From the NCBI GenBank assembly GCA_022376925.1, contig JAIOJX010000005.1:160967501-161031500 (forward strand): a stretch of 64,000 bases of DNA. Direction: 5' to 3'. The DNA comes from Tragulus kanchil. Taxonomy: Eukaryota > Chordata > Mammalia > Artiodactyla > Tragulidae. The translations under genes and the position numbers were made by a program. The notes beneath the pieces are model-generated. The model ran no database searches. It saw only the letters and a program-made list of their open reading frames with translations, and was not told the origin of the DNA. This document shows positions 1 to 12,435 of the stretch, one piece after another. Position 1 is the first letter of the stretch; each line of letters opens with the position of its first letter.

Positions 1-583
1 GACTCCGGGAGTGAGATACTTGGATACTGCCAAGGGGAGGTCCTCATTGAATGAATTACAGACTCACCTTTGGAATCCGCTGCGGTGAGCGTGCCGAAGT
101 CCCAGCCAGCGCGGGGCCTGCTCTGCCAGGGCTGGGCTCACCCTCATTTATGCTGGGACGGTGTTCAGGGTGGATTGATGGGAGGAAATGGAGTTGGGTC
201 CAGAAACACCTACATCCTCAGAGCACCTGGCCCTGAATGTTTCAAAAGTCCAATTCTTTTTCAATTCCTTGCTACCAAGCACCAACTGGCAGCTGGGTCC
301 CTGTGGCTAGCTCCTGCATGCTTTGTGTGTTTCCATTTTTATGATGAGAGCCGTAGCTATAGGCCTGCTGCAAGTCAAGGCTTGGCCCTGCAGCATTACA
401 CGGGCATATGCAGGGGGATTGCTGATGGGTCGTGAAGACCCCTAGGGAAGTTTCCTTGCAAACTGAAGAACAGGCCTTTATTCTTTCCAAGTTTTAAGTT
501 TGAGGAGCTCTTAGAGATCATTTAAGATGGTGACTGTCTAATTTTTTTCAACTGAAACTACTCTAAGAATTATGTTATGTAAC
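1..583. other. Unassigned intergenic or intronic DNA
   Basis: No gene, RNA or recognisable repeat was found. Two overlapping open frames at 51-435 have no start context, splice structure or family resemblance, and look like chance frames in moderately GC-rich mammalian DNA. Confidence 0.5.
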
Positions 584-655
584 TGTGTTAGGTTGCTAAG
601 GCTGCCCTAACAAAATGCTACACTGGGGGCTTTATCGACAGAAATTTGTTTTTCC
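584..655 (-). mobile_element. MLT1 (ERVL-MaLR LTR) end fragment
   Basis: The segment resembles the reverse complement of the 3' end of an MLT1-type LTR: 'tgttaggttgctaagg' followed by a 'ctgccctaacaaa' block and 'cagaaattt'. Only about 70 bp of the LTR end is recognisable, and the rest is eroded or deleted. This is a non-autonomous LTR relic with no coding content. The match is from remembered consensus shape, so the subfamily is open. Confidence 0.6.
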
Positions 656-1067
656 CTTCCGTATTCTTTGGTATTACTTTTCTGATTTCATGTTTTACAT
701 GCTTAAGTCATTGACTTTGAACCTTCTTTTCTACCATAAGTATTTCAGGCTATAAATTTTCCTCTACATACCACAAAAACTAACACATGGTATTTTAAGT
801 CATATATATTTATAAATACTTTCTAAATGAAACATTTTTTTGAAGTTTGTTGAGAATAGCTTTATTTTCAATATCCAAAAATGTCTGAAGTTTATTAATA
901 TTCTTATTTTCATCTTGAATGATATTCTTAATACACTTTTTCTAGGTTGACTTCTTTTTAGAAGCAGATTTATTGTAAAGCTAATGAAATATGAGTTCTA
1001 GGACTCTTCATTTGTATGAGCTCTTTCCGAGATACTAAGTCTTTCGGTTTTAAAATTTGGTATTCTT

Positions 1068-1310
1068 GGGCTTCCCTGGTGGTCCAGTGGGAAAAGAATC
1101 TGCCTTGCAGTACAAGGGGCACTGGTTTGATCCCTGGCCTGGGAAGATCCCACGTGCTGGGAAACAGCTGGACCAATGTGTCTCATTATGAGCCAGCACT
1201 CTGGAGCGCATGTGCCCAGAGCCAGTGCTCTGCAATGAGAGAGGCCACTGCGATGGGTAGTCTACACAAGCTGAAGAATAAAGATGGATGAAAATAAATA
1301 AATAAAAAAC
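1068..1310 (+). mobile_element. CHR-type tRNA-Glu-derived SINE
   Basis: The element starts with 'gggcttccctggtggtcc' at 1068, has a Pol III B-box-like 'ggtttgatccc' at 1124-1134, and ends with 'gatggatgaaaataaataaa' and an A-rich tail near 1310. The tRNA-related 5' half and tRNA-unrelated 3' half follow the layout of CHR SINEs, known from cetaceans, hippos and ruminants. Many point changes relative to the 12436 copy suggest an older insertion. No clear target-site duplication was found. Confidence 0.85.
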
Positions 1311-2929
1311 CATTAAAAGAGGCCAAATTTTTAAAAAAAACTTTAGTATTCTTCTTTAATATAGTATTTATTCTAATAAATTTAGTCATTTGAATAAATC
1401 ATAACAAATTTACTCTCATTCTGTACTAGCTCAGCATTACATTTGAAAAGATGTTTCTTATATTATATCCATTTTTTCACTTGTGTCAGTGAAGGGATTT
1501 CTTCAGGGGATCTAAACGGCAGCACCATTACGGCAGGGACTAAGACTGTGAACTTAGCAAGAAGACCTCTGGGTCCCCAAATATCTCCAGGAGGGACTCA
1601 GGCTGAGAAAGCTACTCAGCTACAAACATAGCCATTTCTTACAGAAAAAGAAGAACTTTAAAGAGATTAGGTCCAGAAGCTTGGAGAGCAGTGAACAAGG
1701 AGGCCACTTCTAAGGGAAAGAACCAGTCTCTCATCAGAATGTCCCATGGCCCTGCAGCAGGGGCTGTGCCGGAGCCCAGCTGGACTGCTGTTACTATGAC
1801 GTGGTTCTGTTTCAGTTTCATCCCTTTCGGTGGAAGTGCCTCCTGGAAAGTCATCATCGTATCTTAGGGTGGGGATGGGGAAAGGAGTCTTTTTGGTTTC
1901 CAAATCCCTGGGAATGACTTTGATGATAAAGTCCTTAACTTTGAAGAGCCTGATCCTATAATGAAATGAGCCTTTTGGAGATAGGGATGAGGCCATTTCA
2001 CCAAATGCTTCTGCTCTCCAATCAGGAATGCCCCTGACTACAGCCTGGGTCTGCTCCCTAGAGTGTCACCAGAGCTGTTCTCAGGGGCTCCTGGCACTGC
2101 TTCTTGTGGCTTTCACATCAAAAGCCAAGACGGACATTGCTGGGGAAAGAAAAGTTCATCCTGGGATCTCTTTTTCTTAACATTAAATGAAACAAAATAT
2201 TAAACATAAACATTTGCCCATGGTGCTGTATCATTTTTAATAATTGAATAAAGTCTTCTAAATGGTGACCAAAGTCAATTAACTACTCTAATTTTTAATA
2301 TCATGCCCCCTTCACACAATTATAGGATGCATTTATGAAAATTGGTATGGGTAAAAGAAAAGTCTGTGGAGGGTAGGAGGGTGGAAATAGTATGAATGTG
2401 CCCTTCAAGTTCTCATACATTTGCCAGAGAGATCTTAAAGGTGTTTCTGAGTTTCTCAGCAGCCCATAGGGGAGAAAACATGATCATGCAACACGATTTA
2501 CAGGGCCCTTAATATAAACAAACTGCGATAGCTACCCAGGAGGCACATTCAATTTATGCTACTGAGACTTGAGACTTGCGTCCCTTTGGCCAAGCAGTCA
2601 CTATGCAAGGCAGGGGACCATGTGCTGTGCCCGCATCCTCCCAGGGTCGGGGACAGGGAGCTCCCCTGACTGTCTTTGGGTTTGCTTTACATGTGCCTGA
2701 GTGCTAGCTGTGAAGTACGGCTGTGTGAAAAGAGCTCCAGGCGAGGGGACTGAAAGAACTCGTTGCATGCTGCTCTAGCTGAATCCTTCACCTAGTCCCT
2801 GAAGAATAATATTGTCTCAATCTAATGTTAAATTATGGGACGATGAGGTTTTCAAAGTTTTACTCTTTGAAACTTGAAGTGAAGATGATTTTCGCTGCCT
2901 TATAGTTCAAGAGAAGTACACATATATGT
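1311..2929. other. Unassigned stretch
   Basis: AT-rich to average DNA with no supported gene. Short open frames at 1639-1996 on the minus strand lack family resemblance. The A/T-rich part around 2170-2350 may hold decayed repeats that I cannot name. Confidence 0.4.
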
Positions 2930-3050
2930 GTGCTGGGCTAAGATGCTTCAGTCATGTCTTTGCAATCTCATAGATGGTAGCCCACCAGGGTCCTCTGTCC
3001 ATGAGATTCTCCAGGCAAGAATACTGGAGTGGGCTGCCATTCCGTCCTCC
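2930..3050 (-). mobile_element. Bov-A type SINE unit (ruminant-specific)
   Basis: Several blocks match the reverse complement of the Bov-A unit: 'gtagcccaccagggtcctc', 'tccatgagattctccaggc' and 'aagaatactggagtggg' with 'ctgccattcc'. Bov-A derives from the BovB LINE and is found in ruminants, so this one copy carries most of the taxonomic information. It is isolated: no attached tRNA-related half (Bov-tA) was seen. The surrounding 'acatatatgtgtgctgggc' may be part of the insertion flank. Confidence 0.8.
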
Positions 3051-3260
3051 ATGGACACATACACGTGTAGCCAGATGGAGACCCAGATTCTACCCTCTAG
3101 AGAGCTGGGCAGCTGTTTGACCATGACACCTGCTTGAAGAGCAAGTTCCGTGCCTGCCCTCCCCCCAGTGACTAAGTTTCAGCATATGCAGGTCAGGTTG
3201 CCCTCTTCTGCCCTATGCGCAGGGAGCTTCCTAAGGGTCAGACCTGGTCTGTTTACCCCC

Positions 3261-3628
3261 TGTACTGGTTTCCCTGCTGTAACAAAGCATCACAAACTGA
3301 GGGGATGAAACAATTAAATGTCCCACAGTTTTGGAGCTTAGAAGTCTGAAATCAAGGTGTGGACAGGGTTGATCCCAGGCCTTTCTCATTGGCTTGTAGA
3401 TGGCTGTCTTCTTGTTCACATGGCATTTTCCCCGTGTGTATGTCTGTCTCCAAATTTCCCTTTCTTATAAGCACACCAGTCACACTGGATCAGGGCCCAT
3501 TCTCATGACCTTACCTTCACTTGATGAGCTCTGTAAAGTTCCTATCTAAATAAAGTCATATTCTGAGTTGCTTGGAGTTAGGACTCTAACATATGAATTT
3601 GAGGGGAACAGAATTCAACCTGTAACAC
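3261..3628 (-). mobile_element. MLT1-type LTR (ERVL-MaLR), nearly full length
   Basis: The reverse complement follows the MLT1 LTR layout. Plus-strand landmarks, in order, are 'tgctgtaacaaagcatcac', a 'gtttggag-like' block, 'ttggcttgtagatggctg', 'cttataagcacaccagtca', 'cattctcatgacctta', 'aaagtcatattctgag' and 'taacatatgaatttgag'. MaLR LTRs are ancient placental-mammal retroelements. About 370 bp is close to typical LTR length. No internal sequence adjoins it, so this is a solitary LTR. Confidence 0.8.
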
Positions 3629-3940
3629 CATTGCATCTCCTAACTGTGTCAGGCACAAAAGCAAACTGGAAGAATATTTGGAGAATTAATGAGTGAAGAC
3701 ATGAATTGGGATTTACTCTATCAATAGACGGAGTGTGTTCAAGGCCCAAGATTTTATGTTAGAGCAACAATTCTAGGCTGGAAAATCTAAAATAAGTGTT
3801 ACTAAATACTCATGCTAGTCATAAAAGCCTCAGTAAAGCTTAGCAAAGGATGTCTCACTTTAAGTTATGTGACTTCCTGAGCAATACTCCAAGATAAACC
3901 AGTTATAAAAAGTACCTCTAAGTAAATGAATGAGTTGAAC

Positions 3941-6309
3941 CTACATAGGCTCACTATCCAAACATAGTTAAATGACAGGAAACCTTCCAAAAGTGATGAC
4001 TTCAGTTTCAAATGGCTAGTCTTGATCTGGCACTGATGAGATGCCTGGTTAGCTATCTGGCCTCATGAGTTTAAAACAAGCACACCTGCTCTGAGCCAAC
4101 ACTCAGTCCCCTGCCCTCTCTGCCACAATGTCAGGGAGGCTGGCTGTGTGGAAGCAGTCTATATTCCCTTCTCTCCCTCCAAGAATGACTGTGTTTATTT
4201 TTTCTCATTAAAATGGTAATGAGTTGGAAAAAAGATGTCTAACAATTCTGAAAGTTAAAAATAAAAATGTTCTCAACACTTCTAAAGTCTATGATAGCAA
4301 CTATTGCAATTAGGTATATAACTCCAGATAATTTTCAACATACATTTTTACACTTACTATTTGATCTATATTCACCCAAATGGGATCCTACAAAACATAT
4401 TGTTTCATCACTTGAACTTTGAACTTAATAAAGCTTGGCCATGAACTCAAACAGTTGGGCAGCAGCCTACATGGCTCCACCACAGAGCACAGATCTGCCT
4501 ACTGCCCCATGTCTTTGCTGAAGATAAGCATGACTTCTGACTTTTTGCTACTATAAATATTATTTAATAAAATGCCCCATATGTACACATTTGTATGATC
4601 ATTGGATGACTTCCAAAGGCTAAACACCCTGAGATAGAACTGCCTTGTCAAAATAAATGCATTCTATCCTAAATTTTTCTAAAAACTATTTCTTTTCAAA
4701 AATCTTGGGTCCATCTTCATTCTCACCAACAGAGCATGAAATTGTGCTTACGTACATCTTCGACAACATTGGACATTAACCTTTTGAATTTTTACCAATG
4801 TGATGGACAAAACTCAAAATTCACAAATAACAGAATCCACTCAAGAGTAGCATCTAAACCTACTACAGCTATTTTTCCCTGCTCATACACCAGGTACTGG
4901 TTCAGAGGTTTGGGACTGTCAGGACCAATGTGTCTGAAATTCTTGTGGACTTTCCTAACTGGAAACAATCTTATTTTCTGAGTGGGAGGAGGAACATGAG
5001 ACAAGAAAGTGCTGCACTGACAGCAGGAAAGCGAAATTTGCCAGAAAGCCCCTGTGGATGCCTGCGTTTGCCTCTCTGACCATTTGAAACAATTCTTTTT
5101 CCTAGCATTCCTGTAGCCAAAGGTGATCCTACAGGCTCACTATCCAAACATAGAAACAGGAAACCTTCCAAAAGTGATGACTTCAGTTTCAAATGGCTAG
5201 TCTTGATCTGGCACTGATGAGATGCCTGGTTAGCTATCTGGCCTCATGAGTTTAAAACAAGCACACCTGCTCTGAGCCAACACTCAGTCCCCTGCCCTCT
5301 CTGCCACAATGTCAGGGAGGCTGGCTGTGTGGAAGCAGTCTATATTCCCTTCTCTCCCTCCAAGAATGACTGTGTTTATTTTTTCTCATTAAAATGGTAA
5401 TGAGTTGGAAAAAAGATGTCTAACAATTCTGAAAGTTAAAAATAAAAATGTTCTCAACACTTCTAAAGTCTATGATAGCAACTATTGCAATTAGGTATAT
5501 AACTCCAGATAATTTTCAACATACATTTTTACACTTACTATTTGATCTATATTCACCCAAATGGGATCCTACAAAACATATTGTTTCATCACTTGAACTT
5601 TGAACTTAATAAAGCTTGGCCATGAACTCAAACAGTTGGGCAGCAGCCTACATGGCTCCACCACAGAGCACAGATCTGCCTACTGCCCCATGTCTTTGCT
5701 GAAGATAAGCATGACTTCTGACTTTTTGCTACTATAAATATTATTTAATAAAATGCCCCATATGTACACATTTGTATGATCATTGGATGACTTCCAAAGG
5801 CTAAACACCCTGAGATAGAACTGCCTTGTCAAAATAAATGCATTCTATCCTAAATTTTTCTAAAAACTATTTCTTTTCAAAAATCTTGGGTCCATCTTCA
5901 TTCTCACCAACAGAGCATGAAATTGTGCTTACGTACATCTTCGACAACATTGGACATTAACCTTTTGAATTTTTACCAATGTGATGGACAAAACTCAAAA
6001 TTCACAAATAACAGAATCCACTCAAGAGTAGCATCTAAACCTACTACAGCTATTTTTCCCTGCTCATACACCAGGTACTGGTTCAGAGGTTTGGGACTGT
6101 CAGGACCAATGTGTCTGAAATTCTTGTGGACTTTCCTAACTGGAAACAATCTTATTTTCTGAGTGGGAGGAGGAACATGAGACAAGAAAGTGCTGCACTG
6201 ACAGCAGGAAAGCGAAATTTGCCAGAAAGCCCCTGTGGATGCCTGCGTTTGCCTCTCTGACCATTTGAAACAATTCTTTTTCCTAGCATTCCTGTAGCCA
6301 AAGGTGATC
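3941..6309. repeat. Direct tandem duplication 1 of 18 (copies 3941-5128 and 5129-6309)
   Basis: Copy A (3941-5128) is followed without a spacer by copy B (5129-6309), with an offset of 1181 over most of its length. Near the left edge of copy B two small deletions remove bases relative to copy A ('ctacataggctc' became 'ctacaggctc'; 'tagttaaatgacagg' became 'tagaaacagg'). Elsewhere the copies look identical by eye. Copy B leaves the shared sequence after 'aaggtgatc' at 6309. This fits two contig ends overlapping by about 1.2 kb. Confidence 0.95.
4270..4815 (-). mobile_element. L1M-class LINE 3'-end remnant (second assembled copy 5451-5996)
   Basis: Plus-strand text follows the reverse complement of old mammalian L1 3' regions: 'ttgctactataaatattat', 'gtacacatttgtatgatca', 'ttctcaccaacagagcatg' and 'ccttttgaatttttaccaa' in the usual order. 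It is strongly decayed, with an unrelated-looking insert or divergent part around 4440-4520. The second copy exists only because the segment lies inside the first 1.18-kb duplication. Confidence 0.6.
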
Positions 6310-6423
6310 ATGTGGTCCCATGACTGTAGAGGATGTTGTTAGCTTCCTGTCTGTTGCCCATTCTTAACTTCTTAATAATAATCCTTGAATTTTGCTTAGT
6401 CTAGGTTTTTTTCTGATGGACTT

Positions 6424-8597
6424 TTAGGACCTTTAGGGGAGACCCATGAATTACCTTATTTTAAACCCCCATAGACTTGAGCACACAGAGGCTTCACAGT
6501 TCTTGGAATTTGGTTGGCTGCCAGTCAAGAACTTAGGAAAACATAAATACTACTTCTTGAATACTTACCAGATGCCAAGCACTTTTCCAAATGCTTTACA
6601 TATATTAACACAGTTTATCCCATAACTGCCTTATATGGTAGATACTATTATGATACCTATTCAACTGATGTGGAAATTGAAGTGCAGAGTGGCTAAATAA
6701 TTTGCCCAAAGCCACACAGTCAGAAAATTAGAAGCAGGGATCTGGGCTTTGAAGGCAGGTAGGCTACTTTCTGGCCTTGTACTTTACTGAACCATATCAG
6801 CAAGTCATAAGTGACTTTCACCATCACATCTTAATTATGAGATGAGAAGTGTTAATAAGCAAGCAAAATATACAACTATTTTAAGTGTATACGTTAAAGG
6901 GAAGAATGGCAGCTGTTTGAAGGAGGGCGCTACGGAAAAGCCCGTGTATGCCTCATTTCTCATCGGTGTCAATCAGATGAAAAGCATAACCACCATCTTC
7001 TTCCTCATTCATTCTGTGTTTGTGGAAACTTCATGGTGATCAAAGCCGTCTTGGGGCCAAGGGAGAGCCCTGCTGTAAATCGAACTTCTGTGAGGAGCCC
7101 AGCTTTCCTCTCCAGCCTAGGGCTGTCGACACAGAGCCTGGGGACTGTGGTTTGATTCTTCTTTGAAGAAATACTTCCCTTGGGCAATCACCACAGCCTG
7201 ACTTAGTGAAAAGACAGAAATCCAGAGGACCCAGTTTTAAACCCACTGGAACCTGAAGGACCTTGGTTTCTATACCTATGAAGTAAGGCTAGTTTGGATT
7301 CTTCAGCAGGAATTAGTTTATGAAGTCAGTGAATTCAGTGTAGCCCCACACATGCTGTGTTTATAGACACAATGAGGTTGGCTTTTTCTTACAAATGAGA
7401 TGCTTTTTGTCTTTGCGAAGGACCAAGGTGGTAACTCCAGAAGAAGCCAAGTTTAATTTCATTTCACTCTTCAGAGTCAATTTAGTCTCCAAAATTTCAT
7501 ATCAGATATCTCCAAATTAGGACCTTGGGAATGAATTACCTTATTTTAAACCCCATAGACTTGAGCACACAGAGGCTTCACAGTTCTTGGAATTTGGTTG
7601 GCTGCCAGTCAAGAACTTAGGAAAACATAAATACTACTTCTTGAATACTTACCAGATGCCAAGCACTTTTCCAAATGCTTTACATATATTAACACAGTTT
7701 ATCCCATAACTGCCTTATATGGTAGATACTATTATGATACCTATTCAACTGATGTGGAAATTGAAGTGCAGAGTGGCTAAATAATTTGCCCAAAGCCACA
7801 CAGTCAGAAAATTAGAAGCAGGGATCTGGGCTTTGAAGGCAGGTAGGCTACTTTCTGGCCTTGTACTTTACTGAACCATATCAGCAAGTCATAAGTGACT
7901 TTCACCATCACATCTTAATTATGAGATGAGAAGTGTTAATAAGCAAGCAAAATATACAACTATTTTAAGTGTATACGTTAAAGGGAAGAATGGCAGCTGT
8001 TTGAAGGAGGGCGCTACGGAAAAGCCCGTGTATGCCTCATTTCTCATCGGTGTCAATCAGATGAAAAGCATAACCACCATCTTCTTCCTCATTCATTCTG
8101 TGTTTGTGGAAACTTCATGGTGATCAAAGCCGTTTTGGGGGCCCAAAGGGGAGAGCCCTGCTGTAAATCGAACTTCTGTGAGGAGCCCAGCTTTCCTCTC
8201 CAGCCTAGGGCTGTCGACACAGAGCCTGGGGACTGTGGTTTGATTCTTCTTTGAAGAAATACTTCCCTTGGGCAATCACCACAGCCTGACTTAGTGAAAA
8301 GACAGAAATCCAGAGGACCCAGTTTTAAACCCACTGGAACCTGAAGGACCTTGGTTTCTATACCTATGAAGTAAGGCTAGTTTGGATTCTTCAGCAGGAA
8401 TTAGTTTATGAAGTCAGTGAATTCAGTGTAGCCCCACACATGCTGTGTTTATAGACACAATGAGGTTGGCTTTTTCTTACAAATGAGATGCTTTTTGTCT
8501 TTGCGAAGGACCAAGGTGGTAACTCCAGAAGAAGCCAAGTTTAATTTCATTTCACTCTTCAGAGTCAATTTAGTCTCCAAAATTTCATATCAGATAT
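6424..8597. repeat. Direct tandem duplication 2 of 18 (copies 6424-7509 and ~7515-8597)
   Basis: The offset is 1084-1088. Copy B begins in the poorly matched 'ttaggaccttgggaatgaa' around 7516-7535, against 'ttaggacctttagggga' in copy A. Differences are homopolymer changes: 'ccccc' to 'cccc' near 7555, and 'cttggggccaaggg' at 7049 versus 'tttgggggcccaaagggg' at 8132. Copy A ends after 'atcagatat' at 7509. Confidence 0.95.
6546..6790 (-). mobile_element. MIR SINE (second assembled copy 7630-7874)
   Basis: The reverse complement of MIR is readable on the plus strand: 'acttaccagatgccaagca', 'tgctttacatatattaaca', 'ggtagatactattatgat', 'aatttgcccaaagccacac' and 'agaagcagggatctgggc'. Near full length at about 245 bp. 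MIR is a tRNA-derived, mammal-wide ancient SINE mobilised by L2. The duplicate copy lies in tandem duplication 2. Confidence 0.85.
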
Positions 8598-8809
8598 TCT
8601 TCATTTAACAGTTAAAGGGATGCATTGGGGGCCTCAGAGGGAACTTTAGAAGTGTATATAAATAATGCCCCAATGTTCTTTGAAAAGTTATTGTCCCAGG
8701 AGATCTGACTGTGACCTTCCCTATCTGTCTCACTAGATATCCTTCCAGCTTCTCTAGCTCCTTTTCTATTAGAAACTCATGTGCCTTCTGTTCCCAGAGT
8801 GTGCCAATC

Positions 8810-9105
8810 AGGGTAGGCTAAATTTTGCTGCAGTAACAAATCACCTAAAAAGACATGAGTCACTTTCTTGCTCTCATGAAGTCTGTTGTAAATCGAGTGA
8901 CCTGCCAGGGCGGCTCTCCCCCATATTGAGCAATTTACATGGTTTCCTTCTCTTGGCCTCTTCATCTCAACATTCTTCACCATTCCAGTTGAAGAGTAAG
9001 AAGGTCAAACATCTATAATTAATTGCTTTGGCTCAAAGTTGTTATTTTCATTTCTCTTTCTTTAGTAAGGACTAGTTACATGGCCATACCTAACTCCAAG
9101 GAATA
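8810..9105 (-). mobile_element. Decayed LTR-like mammalian repeat
   Basis: Blocks 'taggctaaattttgctgca', 'gtaacaaatcacc', 'actttcttgctctcatg' and 'aaggactagttacatggcc' occur in the order seen in an old mammalian LTR family read in reverse. I am confident it is an interspersed repeat but not of the family name. No coding content. Confidence 0.4.
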
Positions 9106-9330
9106 AAACTTAAAATTCTCTGTGTAAGTGAAGTTAAGGGAAAACTACACACTGGCAAACGTTACTTTTGTGGACTGTATGGACCAAAGTTCTCTTGATT
9201 AGATAAAGAGTTCATTCTGGCTAGCCTGGGAGTTTTTATCTTTGGGTTACTCAGCTTCAGGATCATGGGAGTCTTGGTGAGAAATGAATTTGGAAGCCAC
9301 AAGTTCAGTTTAACTCAGGATGCATGGCAT

Positions 9331-11496
9331 CAGTCTTGACAAATGCCTATCAGGTCTCTTTTGCCTCTTTCAATGTTGGAGTCTTACCATCCCAAGAGCC
9401 TAAAATTCTGTGCTGAGACAGTCTGGAAAATTCTTCCCTGCTCTATACCCTACCTTTCTGGCATATCCAGTTCCCAGGACAACTTTCTGCCTTTAAATGG
9501 AGCTTTCTCTATCCCATACCCTCTTCCATGACCCTTCAAATACCTGAAGATGCTTCAAATGCCTAAAGTCATCCTTTCAGCCCAGAATACATAGCCTTAG
9601 CTACCATCGGTTACCCAGACATGGCCTCTGTTTCTCACTGCCCTATCACTGTCTGCATCACCTTCTTTCAGCGTGGAGCTCAAAAGTCTTATCATTGCCA
9701 AATAAGGTTACCACCACTCTTTTCTGGACTCTGCACAAGTTTAGCAACGCCATTAAGACGTTAGTTTTCCAAGCAAGCACATCACACTTTGAGTTTATAG
9801 TCCGTCTGGACCTATTGGGAACTGAAGCCTAAGACTTACCTTCTTCCCTTCCAGGGTTCTGTCCAGAGGTCTGTAGACAAAAATAGATGAAAATTAAAAT
9901 GAAAAGACTTTATTAGTGGTTGGGCATGCATCCCAATATTGACAAAAGGCAGGCATCTTTGATCTAAACTGGAACAGAGAATTCATTTTGGTTCTCCAGT
10001 GCTGAAGGATGACCTCTGCTCTTTTCATCTGTAATGAACACAACTAGGAAAAAATGTGAGGTTTATTTAACTCACTCATTTATTTTAAGATAAAGATGCT
10101 AAAACATATATAGGTATGCATGCACACACACACATACACACACACTCTGCAAGATGGTCAAGTGTGCTTACGGAACACAAATCCTGAGGCCTGATCATCT
10201 ATACTTAGCAGAAAGAGAGATTTACAGTTCTTCTACTGGTCACAAAACAGGCTGTGAAAGAAATGTGTAAAGGATACAAAACTGGCCCTGTCTTCTGGTT
10301 AAAGACTCTCAGTGAATGTGCTTTATTTCATCTTCAGACCATTCCCTAATTTAACAGGATCACTTCAAATCATGGTTTGATGATCTGCCAGACTAAATAT
10401 ATTGTATTAATTACAGTCTTGACAAATGCCTATCAGGTCTCTTTTGCCTCTTTCAATGTTGGAGTCTTACCATCCCAAGAGCCTAAAATTCTGTGCTGAG
10501 ACAGTCTGGAAAATTCTTCCTGCTCTATACCCTACCTTTCTGGCATATCCAGTTCCCAGGACAACTTTCTGCCTTTAAATGGAGCTTTCTCTATCCCATA
10601 CCCTCTTCCATGACCCTTCAAATACCTGAAGATGCTTCAAATGCCTAAAGTCATCCTTTCAGCCCAGAATACATAGCCTTAGCTACCATCGGTTACCCAG
10701 ACATGGCCTCTGTTTCTCACTGCCCTATCACTGTCTGCATCACCTTCTTTCAGCGTGGAGCTCAAAAGTCTTATCATTGCCAAATAAGGTTACCACCACT
10801 CTTTTCTGGACTCTGCACAAGTTTAGCAACGCCATTAAGACGTTAGTTTTCCAAGCAAGCACATCACACTTTGAGTTTATAGTCCGTCTGGACCTATTGG
10901 GAACTGAAGCCTAAGACTTACCTTCTTCCCTTCCAGGGTTCTGTCCAGAGGTCTGTAGACAAAAATAGATGAAAATTAAAATGAAAAGACTTTATTAGTG
11001 GTTGGGCATGCATCCCAATATTGACAAAAGGCAGGCATCTTTGATCTAAACTGGAACAGAGAATTCATTTTGGTTCTCCAGTGCTGAAGGATGACCTCTG
11101 CTCTTTTCATCTGTAATGAACACAACTAGGAAAAAATGTGAGGTTTATTTAACTCACTCATTTATTTTAAGATAAAGATGCTAAAACATATATAGGTATG
11201 CATGCACACACACACATACACACACACTCTGCAAGATGGTCAAGTGTGCTTACGGAACACAAATCCTGAGGCCTGATCATCTATACTTAGCAGAAAGAGA
11301 GATTTACAGTTCTTCTACTGGTCACAAAACAGGCTGTGAAAGAAATGTGTAAAGGATACAAAACTGGCCCTGTCTTCTGGTTAAAGACTCTCAGTGAATG
11401 TGCTTTATTTCATCTTCAGACCATTCCCTAATTTAACAGGATCACTTCAAATCATGGTTTGATGATCTGCCAGACTAAGTATATTGTGTTAATTAC
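9331..11496. repeat. Direct tandem duplication 3 of 18 (copies 9331-10414 and 10414-11496)
   Basis: The offset is 1082-1083. One base differs early ('cttccctgctc' versus 'cttcctgctc'). At the extreme right end of copy A two substitutions occur within 15 bases ('taaatatattgtatt' at 10395 versus 'taagtatattgtgtt' at 11477). Clustering of differences at the junction is as expected for the low-quality end of an assembled contig. The content is unclassified DNA with no open frame of note. Confidence 0.95.
10118..10146. repeat. Imperfect (CA)n microsatellite (second copy near 11200-11228)
   Basis: A short run of CA dinucleotides interrupted by one 'ta', next to 'tatgcatgcaca'. It is duplicated only because it lies in tandem duplication 3. 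Confidence 0.8.
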
Positions 11497-12059
11497 TTAG
11501 CAGGAAAGGAACCATTATAGAGAAATGAGACATGCATCAGATTGTTAGGATTTTGAGATTTATAATCACAGCCTAACCTAGGATACTCCGCTAGAAGACT
11601 TTTTAAGACAATGATTACTTTGTAAAAGTGGTCGCACAATTACAAATTCCTTGCATTTAGAAAGAAACTTTTATCCTTGTTTGTAATATACCCAAGGTTT
11701 TATTTTGACATTTATACTCATATAGGGCTTCTGTAATTCTATCGAATACTAATATCAGGAGACCCTAAACTACATGTATGCACAGCATTTCAGAAAAGAG
11801 GTCAGAGATTCTGATCAAGGACAAGTTTGTATAGTCTGAAGTGATTTAAACCAAATTACTGGCTGAGTTCCCTTTGATAATGAAGTTCTACTTGTTATAT
11901 CAGGACTGTTAAACCCCTGCCTTTAAGAAATCTAAATCCAAAGATTTGGTTTTTTGGAACTTGGTGTCATTCCCAGATATGATGTATTTCTGAACATTTC
12001 TTATGGTTGGCAATATTTAAACTATTGTCCCGTCATTATGATAAATTGACCTAGTCTAT
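11497..12059. other. Unassigned AT-rich stretch
   Basis: No open frame, RNA gene or recognised repeat. AT-rich, with short T and A runs. Confidence 0.4.
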
Positions 12060-12330
12060 AAATATTACTTGGAAGCTTATGTATGCCTTATCAATATTGG
12101 ATTGTAATTAGGAGGGCCATCTCAAGGTTCCAGACACTCAGAGATGAGAGATGGGGTGCAGGCAACATTTGGCTAATTAATCATCTTGGAATGCTCTGTG
12201 GGATTCTCTGTTTAATTGCTTGCTGTGTAGGACCACAAAAGCAATCAATTGCTTCATTTATCCTCCATCTGCTTATTACATGATGCAGAACCCATGTTTG
12301 GGGAATTATTTTAGTTTATAGCTCCCCATG
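12060..12330. promoter_or_regulatory. Possible conserved non-coding element
   Basis: Non-repetitive DNA with clustered homeodomain-like cores ('ctaattaatcatctt' near 12173, 'caatcaattgcttc' near 12242, 'ttgtaattagg' near 12104) and an E-box-like 'ccatctgc'. It shows no decay pattern of a transposon. Motif density of this kind is common in deeply conserved vertebrate enhancers, but conservation cannot be seen from one sequence, so this is a weak suggestion. Confidence 0.2.
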
Positions 12331-12435
12331 TTTATGTTCTTTCTTATCTACAGAGACAATGAGAAATATAACTCTGTACTTGTCAAATACTGCAGAAAAA
12401 AACAAACACACTTTTTGTTTATTAAAAGCAGTAAA

